From the NCBI GenBank assembly GCA_902766005.1, contig CACXCB010000173.1:1-37272 (forward strand): a stretch of DNA of 37,272 bases, given 5' to 3'. The translations under genes and the position numbers were made by a program. This document shows, in pieces, positions 9,214-17,469 of the stretch. The notes under the pieces were generated by a model that was given only the letters and a program-made list of their open reading frames with translations, was not told the origin of the DNA and did not search any database. The DNA is from an uncultured Erysipelotrichaceae bacterium (GTDB lineage Bacteria > Bacillota_I > Bacilli_A > Erysipelotrichales > Erysipelotrichaceae). How positions within the stretch are numbered: position 1 is the first letter of the stretch; each line of letters starts with the position of its first letter.

Positions 9214-10140
9214 ATGAACATGTCATATTATTTAATCGAAGATTCGCTTACACCATGCAGTGAAGAAGAAATCCATAAAAGTCTTTATCAATATGTAGCT
9301 GTATTATCACCGGAAGAATACAAATCCACAAAAGACAATTTTCATATGGGAATTGATATTGAAATCGATCTGCATTCCATCCATAATACCCAGGCAATCG
9401 TCAACTACGACTCATTGATTGGTACCTTTAACATTCCCGATCATGATACTTTCTCTGACAAAAAATATCAGCTTGCCTTTGCGTTGGATGAAAATGGAAT
9501 TGTCCTAATTGATGAAGATGAGTACACCTTAAAAGTCGTAGAAAACATCCGCTCGACAAAACGATGGAAACTGCCTTCCCTGGAAAGATTTCTCTATGAC
9601 TTTTTAGAAGAAACCATAAAAAATGATCTTCCTCTTTTAGAAAACATCGAACAGGATCTGTCCATCATGGATATGGATATCATGCAAGGTGTCATTGAAC
9701 AGTATCCTTCCCAGCTGAATGACATCCGTGCGGAACTGCTGGATTTGCACACCCATTATGAACATTTGATTGATCTTGCCCAGGAGCTGGAAGAAAATGA
9801 GAATGAATTCTTCCAGCAGGATAACCTTCGATATTTCCGTCTGTTCAGTGAACGCGTCAGCAGACTTGATGATACAGTCAAACAGTTAAGAGACTATATT
9901 ATTCAATTGCGCGACCTTGTTTCGGAACAGCTCAGCATCAAGCAGAATAAAATCATGACACTGCTGACAGTCATCACCACGATCTTCATGCCTCTGACAT
10001 TGATTGCGGGATGGTATGGCATGAACTTTGTGAATATGCCGGAATTAAAGCAGCCGTATGCATATTACGTCGTGATTCTTGTCAGCGTGGCAATTGTCGC
10101 TGTCAGTCTTATCTGGTTTAAAAAGAAAAAATGGTTATAA
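9214..10140 (+). CDS. CorA-type magnesium/divalent cation transporter
   Basis: 308 residues from the ATG at 9214; the ATG at 9220 (MSYYLIED) is equally possible, since only a weak GAGAAAG site is present. The long acidic N-terminal cytoplasmic domain contains the stalk helices (SERVSRLDDTVKQLRDYI). The C-terminal pore has TM1 ending in the diagnostic GMN motif (AGWYGMNF), a short loop NMPELKQPYA, TM2, and a basic tail KKKKWL. CorA proteins are homopentameric Mg2+ channels. Two CNNM-type proteins, also linked to Mg2+ handling, lie nearby on the other strand. Confidence 0.9.
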   Translation: MNMSYYLIEDSLTPCSEEEIHKSLYQYVAVLSPEEYKSTKDNFHMGIDIEIDLHSIHNTQAIVNYDSLIGTFNIPDHDTFSDKKYQLAFALDENGIVLIDEDEYTLKVVENIRSTKRWKLPSLERFLYDFLEETIKNDLPLLENIEQDLSIMDMDIMQGVIEQYPSQLNDIRAELLDLHTHYEHLIDLAQELEENENEFFQQDNLRYFRLFSERVSRLDDTVKQLRDYIIQLRDLVSEQLSIKQNKIMTLLTVITTIFMPLTLIAGWYGMNFVNMPELKQPYAYYVVILVSVAIVAVSLIWFKKKKWL

Positions 10141-10150
10141 AACCATTTTT
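10127..10150. terminator. Bidirectional terminator spanning the CorA stop codon
   Basis: AAAAATGGTT (10127-10136) pairs perfectly with AACCATTTTT (10141-10150); the loop ATAA includes the CorA stop. The A/T tails suit both convergent genes. Confidence 0.8.
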
Positions 10151-10916
10151 ACAGATTGTTGCCGATCATTTCAGCTATATTTTCATAGATAAAGGTTGCA
10201 TGCTCTTGAATATTCTCAAGGGCATTTTTCATGCATGCGCCATGCATTCCGAATTCCATTAAAGGAATATCATTATCCGCATCTCCGATTGTATATACAT
10301 TTTCAATCGGCACATGTATGTATCTGCATAAATAATCCAATCCTATCGCTTTGGATATGCCTTTAGGGACAATATCCACGACGTATTTATTGGCATAGGC
10401 AACAACCGTATGAGAAAAATGTTCATTGATCTTATCTGCCAGCAATGAAGCTTCTTTCATCTCTGACATAGATATGACAAATTGTGCATATTTGCCTGAT
10501 TTCATCAGTTCTTCTTCAGACAGATCCGGCTTCAAACCCGGATATCTTTTTTCAACCAGACTGTCATCTATAATCACACGATGGCGGTGATACCCGTCAT
10601 TAGCGACATATGACACAACATTACCGATTTCCTTTGCCAGATACATAATATCCAGGCTCATCACCGGATCCAGATATGAAGCAAACAATTCATTCTGCTT
10701 ATGATCAAATACCATTCCTCCGTTATTGGTGATGAAATAATCCACCGGGATATTGTATTTCAATGTCTCTGCAAGGATTGATTCCATGGACCTTCCGGTA
10801 TCAATCACAAAAAGATTGCCTGCCTTTCTCCACTTTCCAATCGCATCAATATCTTCTTTTGTCACTTCATCAAGGTATCTTAATGTACCATCATAATCTG
10901 CTGCCAATAGTTTCAT
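10149..10916 (-). CDS. HAD-superfamily Cof-type phosphatase
   Basis: 255 residues. The nucleophile/acid pair is D7 and D9 in AADYDGTL, motif II is VIDTGRS, the cap is the C2 type expected of Cof/YbhA proteins, and motif IV is GDADNDIPLM. These act on small sugar phosphates or cofactors; the substrate is unknown. I chose ATG 10916; a GTG at 10922 would overlap the nitroreductase stop (GTGA), and neither has a strong ribosome site. It follows the nitroreductase in the same unit. Confidence 0.85.
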   Translation of the reverse strand: MKLLAADYDGTLRYLDEVTKEDIDAIGKWRKAGNLFVIDTGRSMESILAETLKYNIPVDYFITNNGGMVFDHKQNELFASYLDPVMSLDIMYLAKEIGNVVSYVANDGYHRHRVIIDDSLVEKRYPGLKPDLSEEELMKSGKYAQFVISMSEMKEASLLADKINEHFSHTVVAYANKYVVDIVPKGISKAIGLDYLCRYIHVPIENVYTIGDADNDIPLMEFGMHGACMKNALENIQEHATFIYENIAEMIGNNL

Positions 10917-10918
10917 AT

Positions 10919-11509
10919 TCACAAATATGTTACCACATTACCCTTGCGCTCCAAAGGTGTTCTTTGCGGCAAGCCGTCTTCGGTATCCGCATATCCGACA
11001 GCTAGAGCACCATATATTCTTTCATTATCTTCTAAGCCAAGTTCTCTAAAATACTTTAACAGTTTTTCATCTTCATTGAGCCATTTCAGCTGGTTGATAT
11101 AACAGCTTCCAAGATCCATGGCATTGGCAGCGATCATCATGTTTTCCAAAGCACATGCAACATCTGCCATGTTGTTGCCATAATCCTTTTGATTGGCAAT
11201 AACAATCAATGCCGGAGCATTGTAGTTAAATACATAACTGCCCTTCTTAGAGAGATAAATGGATGTTTTTAGACTGGCATATGTATCTTCTTTTATCTCC
11301 ATTTGTGCAAAAGCCTGTTTTGCAAGATCAATCAGCTGTTTCAAAACATCCTTATTTTGAATCACAAAAAAGTGATTGGTCTGACTGTTTCCGCCGCTTG
11401 GTGCCATTCTTCCCGCTTCAATGATTTTCTGCAGTTTATCTGTTTCGATCGTTTCCTGTTTGAATTGTCTTGTGCTTCTTCTTGTAACGATTGCATCATA
11501 TGCTTCCAT
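10919..11509 (-). CDS. Nitroreductase family protein
   Basis: 196 residues with the FMN-dependent nitroreductase layout: N-terminal AIVTRRSTRQFK (residues 6-17, FMN phosphate contact), AGRMAPSGGNSQTNHFFVI (31-50), a central CALENMMIAANAMDLGSCYI and a C-terminal ALAVGYAD. Such enzymes use NAD(P)H to reduce nitro-compounds, quinones or flavins; the physiological substrate is unknown. CGGAGG lies 7 bases before the ATG. Confidence 0.9.
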   Translation of the reverse strand: MEAYDAIVTRRSTRQFKQETIETDKLQKIIEAGRMAPSGGNSQTNHFFVIQNKDVLKQLIDLAKQAFAQMEIKEDTYASLKTSIYLSKKGSYVFNYNAPALIVIANQKDYGNNMADVACALENMMIAANAMDLGSCYINQLKWLNEDEKLLKYFRELGLEDNERIYGALAVGYADTEDGLPQRTPLERKGNVVTYL

Positions 11510-11571
11510 GGTAAACCTCCGTCTTTAGCACCATTGTACTATACATAAATGAAAATAGCTTTTTTAACGCA

Positions 11572-11599
11572 AAATAAAAATGGCATCTGCCATTTTTAC
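11572..11599 (-). terminator. Terminator after the CNNM gene pair
   Basis: AAAAATGGCA (11576-11585) pairs with TGCCATTTTT (11588-11597). On the minus strand the stem is followed by ATTTTG. It overlaps the end of the gene stopping at 11596. Confidence 0.75.
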
Positions 11600-12855
11600 T
11601 TCTCTTCTTCAGGAAGAATCTGGATTAACACTTTCTCCACTCTTCTCTTATCCACTTCCAGAATTTTGACTTCTATATTTTCAAAACGGAATGTCTGATT
11701 GACATCGGGGAATTCATCGAGCATCTCGATACACCATCCGCCGACTGTTTCACTTTCAAAATCAAAGGTAATTTCATCCCAATCCATCAGTTCCATCAGT
11801 TCGGAAGTTGTGGTATCGCCGTCCACCACGAAGACACCGTCATTGACAACTTTGATATCATCTTCAATAACATCTGTCTCATCCCAGATTTCTCCAACCA
11901 GTTCTTCAAGAACATCTTCCATGGAAACAATGCCCAGAGTGCCTCCGTATTCATCTGTTACTATAGCCAGGTGCTGTTGTGAGTCTCTTAATGTTTCCAG
12001 AACATCCGGCAGCTTCATCGTCTTATAGACAAAATACGGCTGCATCAGCAGGGAGCGTATATCCACATTTCTGTCATCAATTGCCGCTTTCAAGAAATGG
12101 TTTAAGGATAATATACCGATGACATTATCAATGCTGTCTTCATATACAGGTATCCTTGAAAAGGAAGAATCGCCGATGGTTTCCAGTATTTTTTCACGGT
12201 CATCATCAATGTCAATTGCGACAATATCCACTCTTGCCGTCATGACTTCCGAAACGGATATATCCGCAAAATCAATTGCCGCACTGACAAGCTCCGAAGA
12301 ATCTTCATCAATGACATTTTCATCTTCAGCTGTTTCGATGATGGAATGCAATTCTTCAACGGCAGCATCCTCATCAACCGTCTCTTCCCCTTTCATGCCA
12401 CGGGTAATCAGATCCACCAGCTTCACAACAATCCATGTCACCGGTTTAAAAAGAATCATCAACACTTTGGTGATGCCGGCAAAAGCCATGGAAAAACGAG
12501 TTGCATTCTTTTTCGCTGTTATTTTCGGAATGGTTTCTCCGAAAATAATGACAGCTATTGTCAAAACCAGTGTTGATACCCAGGTATATTTTTCTCCCAG
12601 CAGCAATATCACAAGAATAGAACCAAGAGAAGATGCAGCGATATTGACGAGGTTATTGCCTACCAGTATAGTCGATAAAGCATCGTCGTAATCTTCTGTA
12701 ATATCCAGTGCATTTTTTGCAGCTTCATCCCCTTCTTCTACCGCATTTTCCAAACGGATTTTATTGGCGGAAGAAAATGCCATCTCCGAAGCAGAGAAGA
12801 ATGCAGAACAAATCACGCAGGCAACAATTGCAGCCACAATCATATAAACGGTCAT
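11596..12855 (-). CDS. CNNM/CorC-type (HlyC/CorC) membrane protein, copy 2
   Basis: 419 residues. An N-terminal DUF21 region with about four hydrophobic segments (residues 1-140, including FFSASEMAFSSAN), then a pair of CBS domains (about 195-325; GTLGIVSMEDVLEELVGEIWDE closes the second), then a CorC_HlyC domain at the C-terminus. Members are implicated in Mg2+/Co2+ export or regulation; the hemolysin name is historical. AAGGAGAGG precedes the ATG, which overlaps the stop of its paralogue by four bases. Confidence 0.9.
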   Translation of the reverse strand: MTVYMIVAAIVACVICSAFFSASEMAFSSANKIRLENAVEEGDEAAKNALDITEDYDDALSTILVGNNLVNIAASSLGSILVILLLGEKYTWVSTLVLTIAVIIFGETIPKITAKKNATRFSMAFAGITKVLMILFKPVTWIVVKLVDLITRGMKGEETVDEDAAVEELHSIIETAEDENVIDEDSSELVSAAIDFADISVSEVMTARVDIVAIDIDDDREKILETIGDSSFSRIPVYEDSIDNVIGILSLNHFLKAAIDDRNVDIRSLLMQPYFVYKTMKLPDVLETLRDSQQHLAIVTDEYGGTLGIVSMEDVLEELVGEIWDETDVIEDDIKVVNDGVFVVDGDTTTSELMELMDWDEITFDFESETVGGWCIEMLDEFPDVNQTFRFENIEVKILEVDKRRVEKVLIQILPEEEK

Positions 12856-14135
12856 GCTTCCTCTCCTTCCTCTTCTTCTTTCAGTATTTTGACCTTCAGA
12901 CGGATAATACGATTTTGTTTCATTAACTGTACTGTGATTTCCGTATTCAGATATTGAAAGTGGTCACCTTCCTTCGGAATGGAGGCGAAGTGTTCATAAG
13001 TCAGCTCACTCATGAGTTTATTTGTTATTTTATCCTCTTCCTCTTCATCATAATGGATATCCAGCTCATCCAGCACATCAGTGACCAGATCATTGGCATT
13101 GACACTGTATGTATCCTCCGTAATACGGATAATATTTTCTTCGGCATTGTCATCTTCATCCCAGATTTCCCCAACCAGTTCCTCCAGAATATCTTCTACG
13201 GTAACTATACCAAGTGTTCCGCCATAGTTATCCATAACGATAGCGACATTCATCTTATTTTTGGACATCATGGAAAGAAGATCATCAATCTTGGAGGACT
13301 GGTGGATAAAAAACGGTTTATCCAGAAGATCTTTTAAAGCGATATGTTCATTGCGCAAATAAGACTTGATGTATTTGCGAATCTGCAGGATACCGATGAT
13401 ATGGTCAATGGACCCCTCATATACGGGAATACGGCTGTGATTCTGGTTTTTGATCACCTCAAGAATTTCCTGCTGTTCCATGTCCACATCAAGAGCTACC
13501 ATGTCTACACGGCTGGTGAGTATGCTTTCAACAGTAACATCCTGAAACTGCAAAGCAGAGGAAATCAAATCTCCCTGTTCTTCATCCAAGGTGCCTTCCT
13601 CTGTCATGTTTTCGATGATGTCATAAAGCTCTTCTTCGGTAACCGATACATCCGAATCCCCTTTTGTCAAGTTGGAAACAAGATTGCCGATCCATGTCAA
13701 AAAAGCAGCTGCCGGTTTTAAAAGTATCATAAAAAACCGCAGGGCACCTGCTGTAGACAAGCTGATTTTTTCACTGTATTTTCTGGCAATGCTTTTTGGA
13801 AGCATCTCCCCAAAGAAAAACACTACCAATGTTGTAATAATCGTAGATATAGATACTGCAGAAACACCCCAGGTCTTTGTGACATTCACTGTCACAATGG
13901 AGGCTGCCGCGATGTGAACAATATTAGTACAAATCAATAAAGTCGTGATTGCCTGATCAAAATTCTCCAGTACATCATTTGCTCTTTTAGCATTCTCGTT
14001 TCCTTTTTCTGCAAGAGTTTTAATCCTTGTTCTGGAAACAGAGGCAAAAGCAGTTTCCGCCATGGCAAAATACATAGCGCATAACACAAGACCGGCGACT
14101 GAGAACAACCACGATATTCGAGTACCATCATCCAT
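12852..14135 (-). CDS. CNNM/CorC-type (HlyC/CorC) membrane protein, copy 1
   Basis: 427 residues, with the same order as the following gene: DUF21 membrane part (AMAETAFASVSRTRIK near the start, FGEMLPKSIARK as the family signature), two CBS domains ending GTLGIVTVEDILEELVGEIWDE, and a CorC_HlyC domain. I chose ATG 14135, 14 bases from an AAGGAG site. A GTG at 14150 lies directly on that site, so translation there is unlikely. The tandem overlap with a paralogue implies co-expression, possibly a heteromer (inference). Confidence 0.9.
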   Translation of the reverse strand: MDDGTRISWLFSVAGLVLCAMYFAMAETAFASVSRTRIKTLAEKGNENAKRANDVLENFDQAITTLLICTNIVHIAAASIVTVNVTKTWGVSAVSISTIITTLVVFFFGEMLPKSIARKYSEKISLSTAGALRFFMILLKPAAAFLTWIGNLVSNLTKGDSDVSVTEEELYDIIENMTEEGTLDEEQGDLISSALQFQDVTVESILTSRVDMVALDVDMEQQEILEVIKNQNHSRIPVYEGSIDHIIGILQIRKYIKSYLRNEHIALKDLLDKPFFIHQSSKIDDLLSMMSKNKMNVAIVMDNYGGTLGIVTVEDILEELVGEIWDEDDNAEENIIRITEDTYSVNANDLVTDVLDELDIHYDEEEEDKITNKLMSELTYEHFASIPKEGDHFQYLNTEITVQLMKQNRIIRLKVKILKEEEEGEEA

Positions 14136-14286
14136 ACAGGTAATTTCCACTCCTTAGACAATATAATATAATATTTTCACATACATTTCTTTAAAGTCAA
14201 GAAAAATGCTAGACTCACTGTCATTTGTCTTGGTTTTCAGCTTTAATATCCATAAGAAATCCATCGCATTGAGCATATGCTTCCGT

Positions 14287-14292
14287 TATAAT
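14287..14292 (+). promoter_or_regulatory. Candidate -10 box of HD-domain gene
   Basis: TATAAT 20 bases before the ATG at 14312. It overlaps an upstream in-frame ATG at 14291, which argues that 14312 is the real start. No clear -35. Confidence 0.45.
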
Positions 14293-14311
14293 GGAAGAAA
14301 GGAGATTATGT

Positions 14312-14785
14312 ATGGGAAGACTAAAAGACCTGCGCATCATCGCAGATGAAAAACTGTCACAGATAGAAGATAATGAAAAACGCCTCAGTGCTGCAGCCCA
14401 CCTTTACGGCGTATCTCTTGCCGCCACACTGATCGCGGAAAAAAGAGGCATGAACAGTGAGCTTGTATCCATGGCTGCCATGTTGCACGATATGCATGCA
14501 TATCTGTCCGGATCCTACAAGGATCATGCGCATCTCGGGGCACAACTTGCCAGAGAGATCCTGAGCGAGCTGAATCAGACAACGGAAGAAGAAACAGAGA
14601 TCATCTGTTCCATGATTTACCACCATGATGATAAGGAAGTCATCGACAGCCCGATGGATGAAGTTCTGAAAGATGCCGATGTCATTCACCATTGTTTCCA
14701 CGATCTCTCAAAGCCTGTCAAAGATAAAGAACGAGTCCGTTTCGATGCTTTGGTAAAGGAATTCGGCTTATCAACAAATCTCTAG
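14312..14785 (+). CDS. HD-domain phosphohydrolase-like protein
   Basis: 157 residues. The H...HD...D metal-site pattern is visible as H30, H59-D60 (MAAMLHDMHAYLSG) and D122 (LKDADVIHH), typical of HD hydrolases of the YpgQ/YqeK-like kind that act on nucleotides. GAAAGGAG at 14297-14304 lies 7 bases before the ATG. The gene is transcribed alone. Substrate unknown. Confidence 0.8.
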   Translation: MGRLKDLRIIADEKLSQIEDNEKRLSAAAHLYGVSLAATLIAEKRGMNSELVSMAAMLHDMHAYLSGSYKDHAHLGAQLAREILSELNQTTEEETEIICSMIYHHDDKEVIDSPMDEVLKDADVIHHCFHDLSKPVKDKERVRFDALVKEFGLSTNL

Positions 14786-14812
14786 GAATTCGGTTATCCG
14801 GATTCCTTTTTT
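14784..14812 (+). terminator. Terminator of HD-domain gene
   Basis: AGGAATTCGG (14784-14793) pairs with CCGGATTCCT (14798-14807), one mismatch, loop TTAT, then TTTTTT. The stop codon lies at the foot of the stem. Confidence 0.8.
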
Positions 14813-14816
14813 AATA

Positions 14817-14840
14817 GAAAAAGATGGATTGCTCCATCTT
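14817..14840 (-). terminator. Terminator of OB-fold-like gene
   Basis: On the minus strand AAGATGGA-GCAA-TCCATCTT followed by TTTC. It overlaps the stop of the gene ending at 14839 and sits 5 bases from the opposing terminator. Confidence 0.78.
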
Positions 14841-15327
14841 AATACTCCTGCTGCGGGACAAGATCATTAACCGGTCTTCTTCTCGATCTGCCGAGAAGAA
14901 ACTGTCCGGTAACAGTAATGCTCAATTCATCCTTGTAGTCCGGATTCTCACTGTGGCGGATATATGCCCTACCTTCGATCAGAACACGATCACCTTCATT
15001 ATAGTTGTAAACTTCCTGTGCACGCCAGTCCTTTGCCACAAAGCTGATGATATCGGATGCGCCTTCTTCAGGATTATACGTATGATAATAAATACGCGAG
15101 TTGGTTTCTTTCAAAAGCACTTGGATTTTACGGTCATATCCGCGAATGGTTATTCTTCCAAAAGCCATTGTCTGGTCATTATTGACACCCATGTCTGTAC
15201 GAATCCTTGCTACACCGTCTTTCTCGATTGTGCCGATCATTGTCACATGATAGCAAACCAGTTCTCCATTCCTGTCACGCATGGATTCAAACGAAAAATA
15301 ATCCCTAAATCTTCCTTGTGTTTGCAT
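14839..15327 (-). CDS. OB-fold / single-stranded DNA-binding-like protein (tentative)
   Basis: 162 residues, predicted soluble and beta-rich. The segment VYNYNEGDRVLIEGRAYIR (about residues 116-134), followed by a strand SITVTGQFLLG and a basic, disordered tail SRRRPVNDLVPQQEY, resembles the central strands and C-terminal layout of SSB-like OB folds. The classic acidic SSB tip (DDDIPF) is missing, so it is unlikely to be the main replicative SSB. Similarity is judged by eye only; other OB-fold roles are possible. GGAG lies 11 bases before the ATG. Confidence 0.45.
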   Translation of the reverse strand: MQTQGRFRDYFSFESMRDRNGELVCYHVTMIGTIEKDGVARIRTDMGVNNDQTMAFGRITIRGYDRKIQVLLKETNSRIYYHTYNPEEGASDIISFVAKDWRAQEVYNYNEGDRVLIEGRAYIRHSENPDYKDELSITVTGQFLLGRSRRRPVNDLVPQQEY

Positions 15328-15372
15328 TCACTTTTTTCTCCATCTCTAAGTTGTATTAATAAAAACACGTAT

Positions 15373-15401
15373 ATTATAAGCATTCTTTATGATTCATTCA
15401 A
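15373..15401 (-). promoter_or_regulatory. Candidate promoter of OB-fold-like gene
   Basis: On the minus strand TTGAAT (15396-15401), 17 bases, TATAAT (15373-15378). The -35 box lies inside the 3' end of the upstream gene. Confidence 0.55.
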
Positions 15402-16491
15402 GATATCTCTGAACTCCATTCGCAACATTATTAATAAAATCTTGCACATTTGTCACAATTGTTACAGCTGAAAGACTGCCTCTGTCTGCCAGTTTGTTTG
15501 TAACAAACTCAGAAATATCCACAGCGTAAAAGTACACCGGTCTCACAACACCGTTTACCACCCTGAATGAAGGGATCATATTTCCCGAAGCAATCGTATG
15601 CAACTGTGTTGCCATGCAGATGACTGTTGTTGCTTTCTTTAGGATCTCTCTCATTTTTGTCTGTCCTTCATATGCATCTGCAATGACTTCCGGCATCGGT
15701 CCGTCATCCCTGATGCTCGAAGTCAGCACAAACGGAATATTGTTTTTGACGCATGCATAGATAATTCCGTTATCTATTTTATACTGCTCAATGAATGCAG
15801 GAATGGATCCGCATCTTCTGACACGGTTCAATACATCCAGATGGTTGTAATGGCCGTTAGGCTGGCTCTTTTGATGGTAGATATCCTGTCCGAGTGCAGT
15901 CTCCAAATGCGCCGCTTCCAGATCATGTGTTGCAAGCGCATTACCGGCAAGCAATCCATGGATATAGCCGTTTTCGATCAGATACTGCATTGCCCTGCGG
16001 GAATCATAGTCAAAAGCACATGCCGGTCCAAGAACAACAACGACATTTCCATGATCTTTTTCATAATTCAGCAGTTCATACAGCTGATCATAGTTTTTCG
16101 CAAACGATGTTTCCCTTGAGCGGTTTGAGCGGAAAGCAAACTTGTCTGTAAAAGTGCTGTCCTCTTTTCTGAAACCGTCTGTATGCACATATATACCCTC
16201 TTCGCAGTTTTCACTTCTGCCGAGAATGACGCATTGTCCCTTCTTCACATTTCTCTGTTCAATGACGGATAATGTACCATCTGCATTGATAATGACACAG
16301 CTATCCATTCTGCTTTCTTCCGCCAGCTGCCATTTGCCTTTGATTTTAAAATATTCCGGATACATGGATGTAGAATGAAAATACTCCGGTACCACGCCAT
16401 CTATTTCACAAAGATCCGTCCTTACATCAGGTGCATCTGTGAATAAAGAGTCTGAAAAATCAGGCTGAAAATATTTTGGAATTGTAAACAT
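15394..16491 (-). CDS. TIGR00300 / LOR-SDH family protein, archaeal-type ornithine cyclodeaminase-like
   Basis: 365 residues. The run HGLLAGNALATHDLEAAHLETALG (about residues 178-201), preceded by VVLGPACAFDYDSRR, is the hallmark of the TIGR00300 family, related to the LOR/SDH enzyme region, archaeal ornithine cyclodeaminase and the C-terminal half of cyanobacterial ArgZ/AgrE. An NAD-type Rossmann fold in the C-terminal part is expected. The reaction ornithine to proline plus ammonia is plausible but unproven: no arginine or proline genes adjoin it. AAGGAT lies before the ATG. Confidence 0.65.
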   Translation of the reverse strand: MFTIPKYFQPDFSDSLFTDAPDVRTDLCEIDGVVPEYFHSTSMYPEYFKIKGKWQLAEESRMDSCVIINADGTLSVIEQRNVKKGQCVILGRSENCEEGIYVHTDGFRKEDSTFTDKFAFRSNRSRETSFAKNYDQLYELLNYEKDHGNVVVVLGPACAFDYDSRRAMQYLIENGYIHGLLAGNALATHDLEAAHLETALGQDIYHQKSQPNGHYNHLDVLNRVRRCGSIPAFIEQYKIDNGIIYACVKNNIPFVLTSSIRDDGPMPEVIADAYEGQTKMREILKKATTVICMATQLHTIASGNMIPSFRVVNGVVRPVYFYAVDISEFVTNKLADRGSLSAVTIVTNVQDFINNVANGVQRYLE

Positions 16492-16518
16492 GTAGATTAT
16501 CCTTCTTTCTGCCTTCTC

Positions 16519-16527
16519 ATTTTATCA
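16519..16527 (-). promoter_or_regulatory. Candidate extended -10 promoter of TIGR00300 gene
   Basis: TG-A-TAAAAT on the minus strand, 28 bases before the start at 16491. It is back to back with the methyltransferase promoter. Confidence 0.45.
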
Positions 16528-16554
16528 TGAACGGATAAGTTTCAAAAGATTGTT

Positions 16555-16583
16555 TCTACACCATTTTTTCTTCATGTTATAAT
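16555..16583 (+). promoter_or_regulatory. Promoter of methyltransferase-rluA-vanY operon
   Basis: TCTACA (16555-16560), 17 bases, TATAAT (16578-16583) with an extended TGT (16575-16577). Distance to the start codon is 16 bases. Confidence 0.7.
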
Positions 16584-16599
16584 AGGATGGAGGTATTTT

Positions 16600-17469
16600 A
16601 TGATTCGATGTGCAGACCAATGGAAAGACTATAAATGTATCGATGCCGGAGATGGCGAAAAACTGGAACAGTGGAAGAATATTATTCTTCGCAGACCCGA
16701 TCCGCAGGCAATCTGGCCTAAGTCAGGCAACAGGCTCTGGAACAAGGCTGATGCAGTGTACCACCGCTCCGAAAAAGGCGGAGGACATTGGGAATACAAG
16801 AAAAAGCTGCCGGAGTCCTGGCAGATCGAATACAACGGCCTGACATTCAAGGTATCTCCGACCGGTTTCAAACATACCGGTATCTTCCCCGAACAGGCAG
16901 TCAACTGGGACTGGATGATGGATCTTATTGAAAAGCATCAAGATGAGGAAATTCGTGTTCTGAATCTGTTTGCCTATACAGGTTGTGCAACTCTTGCCTG
17001 TGCAAAAGCAGGAGCTGCCGAAGTTGTGCATGTGGATGCTGCCAAAGGCATGGTGCAATGGGCAAAAGAAAACCGTGATCTTTCTCATCTTGACGAGAAA
17101 AAAATACGCTTTATCGTGGATGACTGCATTAAGTTTGTGGAAAGAGAAAAGCGCAGAGGCAGGACATACCACGGCATCCTCATGGATCCCCCTTCTTACG
17201 GAAGAGGTCCGGGAGGAGAAATGTGGAAATTTGAAAAAGAGATTACAAATCTCATCCGCAAATGCCTTGCTATTTTGGATGACAATGCCCTCTTCTTTCT
17301 GATCAACAGCTACACAACAGGATTTTCTTCCATCGTCCTGGAAGATCTGATGAAAACAATGGATTTCCCGGAAGGAAAAATTGACGCTGGTGAAATTGCA
17401 ATTCCGTTAGAAAGCAGGGATCTTCTGTTACCATGCGGCATCTATGGCAGGTGGCAAAGAAATGATTGA
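16600..17469 (+). CDS. Class I SAM methyltransferase, RlmI/RlmK-like (probable rRNA methyltransferase)
   Basis: 289 residues. The SAM-binding motif I is LNLFAYTGCATLACAKAG (about residues 122-139), the next acidic loop is VVHVDAAKGMV, and the catalytic segment is LMDPPSYGRGPGG (about 195-207). This NLFAYTG plus DPPSYGRG set is that of the RlmI/RlmK group of 23S rRNA methyltransferases; the N-terminal PUA domain of RlmI is absent. ATGGAGG lies before the ATG. It overlaps the rluA-like gene by 8 bases, consistent with a small rRNA-modification operon. Confidence 0.85.
   Translation: MIRCADQWKDYKCIDAGDGEKLEQWKNIILRRPDPQAIWPKSGNRLWNKADAVYHRSEKGGGHWEYKKKLPESWQIEYNGLTFKVSPTGFKHTGIFPEQAVNWDWMMDLIEKHQDEEIRVLNLFAYTGCATLACAKAGAAEVVHVDAAKGMVQWAKENRDLSHLDEKKIRFIVDDCIKFVEREKRRGRTYHGILMDPPSYGRGPGGEMWKFEKEITNLIRKCLAILDDNALFFLINSYTTGFSSIVLEDLMKTMDFPEGKIDAGEIAIPLESRDLLLPCGIYGRWQRND

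Noticed and set aside
12119..12691. 190-residue open frame opposite the CNNM gene
   Set aside because: Ser-rich antisense shadow of a clearly conserved gene, no ribosome binding site.
12954..13721. Two open frames of about 125 residues opposite the other CNNM gene
   Set aside because: Antisense to conserved CBS domains; composition is that of a complementary strand.
14824..15471. 215-residue open frame opposite the OB-fold-like gene
   Set aside because: Crosses two genes and their promoter on the other strand; no start signals or family likeness.
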